Shown here: positions 32,226 to 33,836 of the stretch, one piece after another | Layout of the letters: every line of letters starts with the position of its first letter | Position numbering within the stretch: position 1 is the first letter of the stretch | NCBI GenBank assembly: GCA_015501055.1 | Contig: JADNYV010000370.1 | Coordinates: 1-33,836 of the forward strand | Source of the DNA: Mucidula mucida | Taxonomy: Eukaryota; Basidiomycota; Agaricomycetes; Agaricales; Physalacriaceae | Reading direction: 5' to 3' | DNA: 33,836 nucleotides | Translations under genes and position numbers: made by a program | The notes under the pieces: generated by a model | The model's database searches: none | Told to the model about the DNA's origin: nothing | The model's input: only the letters and a program-made list of their open reading frames with translations

Positions 32226-33052
32226 TCATCCCCGTGAAGCAAGCCAACTCCTAAACAGCCCCGCGCAGCGCGGTCGGTGCTTGACCCAGTTGGTCTGGTC
32301 ATATTTACCATGTCGTTTATCTAGTTTCTTGAAGCCGCCGCACCCGGCACACTTAACCTTGTCACAAGAAAACTCTGCGACACACGAATCGTCTTCGAGG
32401 AACGCCTTTCTCTGGTCCTCGTTCATTCGGCGAGATGATGGGAAGAGGAGGGAGGCGATGAACGCCTGTTTCAGCGACTTGCTGTTCGCAGTTGTGCTCC
32501 GCGTTCGAAGTCTCTTTGGTTGAGGGCTGAAGAAAGGTATCAATAACCATGAATCAATCTGGGCGGAATGTTCACGAACGTTTTGTCCTTCTCCTCTTCC
32601 TTCTCCGAATCTTCCACGTCCTGATTTTCCTTGCTAAGGTTATCGTTATCATTCGCAAGCTGAATAGCAGCCGCTGAACTACGACGTCGCTTTCCCAGAT
32701 TCCTATGGTCAAACGTGTGAGTACACTAGCACAACGAGTTGCATGTATGCCTTACGAAGAGTCGGACACGCTCAGCGGTGCCAAGTAGGGCAATTCGACT
32801 GCCGTATCAGTGAGAAGGATCAATGCGTCAAAGCTTGAGAACGGAGTGAGCTTGCAATGATAGAGAGATAAAAAGAGTAAGGCCGCACTTTTGAGCGATG
32901 GCGAGAGGTACACTGTGCTCCGGCATATGAGACTCTTGCTCTGCTGTGGGAGAGAGGGGCCGAGGTTCGTCTGAGACACCGTTCTTTGAGTCGGTAGACG
33001 CATCATCTGGGACGACAAGGCGCGGCGGAGGAGACCTAAGAGTGAATGGCAT
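32226..33052 (-). CDS. CxxC...W..H...C protein, copy 3
   Basis: Exons 33052-32889, 32833-32756, 32702-32576 and a last exon to 32226; introns 32834-32888 and 32703-32755 are in phase. A further intron (33055-33097, GTATAA...CTCAG) ends two bases before the chosen ATG, so it is either 5'-untranslated or the protein starts further upstream. Order: Pro/Ser-rich start, NLGKRRRSS, an acidic stretch (EDSEKEEEKD), PQPKRLRTRS, then C-x2-C-x20-H-x3-C with LD and the Trp before His. The layout parallels the gene at 26069-26963. The third junction is awkward. The acceptor CTTCAG (exon from 32526) does not keep the frame with donor GTGAAC. The acceptor CCAAAG (exon from 32513) does, giving 218 residues. 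Confidence 0.55.
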
Positions 33053-33836
33053 GACTGAGAAGATAGAGACAACGAAAGCAGCACCCAGTCTTTATACAAA
33101 TGTCTGGCGGCGTCTTTGTCCTCCATTTTTGGACAGAGGATGGTCCGAGTGGACAATGATCCCGGAGGCATTATTTGATTCAGTAGACGAGTCAGGGTCG
33201 GCCTGCTTCGTGCTTGGAACGTTGCACGAGTGGCGCAGAGACTTTTGACCGCCAGAACAACCAAATAGTAGACCAAACAGTGGGACAATAGGCTGCTGAC
33301 AGTGGTCTTCCATAGCAATGCTCTTCAGTCGGACATTCCGGCGAAATTGGATTTGATCGTCCACCTTGAATGAGAAAACGGCGGAGGGTCGCCGTCATAG
33401 AGAGAGCAGCTACGAGAGGACAGAGGAGGACAGGACCTATAGCTTAGAGAAATTACTGCCATGTGCCCTTCTTTATCGTTTGTATATCGTCAGCGGGACC
33501 AGTCAAAGAGAGCGGCAGAGAGGTCGAGTTCGGAGTCAAGTGGCAACGTTTCCCACGGTCTTGTCAATCGATATTGGACATGATTCCTCGATGAAACCCA
33601 CTCTGTACTCCAAGAGAATAAGTCGGTGCCGTAACCGATGATAAACCTAATCAACAGATTTAATTTCCAGGGGTAGGACTAGCGTAGTAGCACCCTTTTT
33701 AACATGAAGTCCTTGTTCATATACACACTAAGCTACTCGATGACTTTTCTAGAGCATACAAGCCTCAGGACAACCTCGCACGTAGCTCGCGCATTCTCTG
33801 CTTATTACCCCTCTCCGCCAAGTCGACTTCGTACTT
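33053..33836. other. Right flank, no convincing gene
   Basis: Probable 5' untranslated intron and promoter of the minus-strand gene ending at 33052. Beyond about 33400 only short open frames without motifs. Confidence 0.4.

Overview
The window is nuclear DNA of a filamentous basidiomycete, most likely an Agaricomycete. Genes are broken by many short GT-AG introns (about 40-60 nt, often with a CTNAC-like branch site). The gene families fit that group: agaric-type F-box protein, multi-exon P450, Ser-rich GPI protein, C2H2 and small Cys/His proteins, and a large AT-hook/DDE/exonuclease protein. All gene models below were spliced by hand from the sequence; family names come from motif recognition, not a database search.

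Layout. 1-1043 (-): 5' part of an SNG1/DUF3533-type membrane protein, cut by the window edge. 1044-4093: no convincing gene. 4094-4985 (+): single-pass membrane protein with an internal stop. 5304-8459 (+): intact 11-exon Pff1-type vacuolar M28 metallopeptidase. 8909-9606 (+): small C2H2-like protein. 10358-12690 (+): long disordered/coiled-coil protein. 13085-13156 and 14276-14347 (-): two nearly identical tRNA-Glu(CTC) genes. 15321-19978 (-): a 4.7-kb gene that reads as a DDE transposase with an RNase D/WRN-like 3'-5' exonuclease between its second Asp and its Glu, plus AT-hooks and a Cys-rich region. 20221-20494: a 57-bp perfect inverted repeat and a 105-bp perfect tandem duplication just upstream of that gene. 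20740-21190 (+): small unknown gene. 21823-22262 (+): secreted Ser-rich GPI-type protein. 22783-24435 (+): F-box protein. 24639-25220 (-): F-box-like remnant. 26069-26963 (+), 28085-28496 (+) and 32226-33052 (-): three paralogues of a CxxC...W..H...C protein. 28677-31019 (-): 14-exon cytochrome P450 with frame lesions.

Two themes stand out. First, the transposase-exonuclease fusion keeps recognisable catalytic residues of both enzymes and sits next to a large hairpin/tandem repeat. It is the best candidate here for an undescribed system: a transposition enzyme with its own end-processing nuclease. Second, many otherwise well-conserved genes carry a single one-base frame lesion, several in short homopolymers. 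This points either to widespread recent gene decay or to uncorrected indels in the assembly, and it decides how the broken genes should be read.

The genes do not form one pathway. The left third is ordinary housekeeping or membrane genes. The right half, from about 14 kb on, is accessory: mobile-element-like gene, repeats, F-box genes, small zinc-binding paralogues and a P450.
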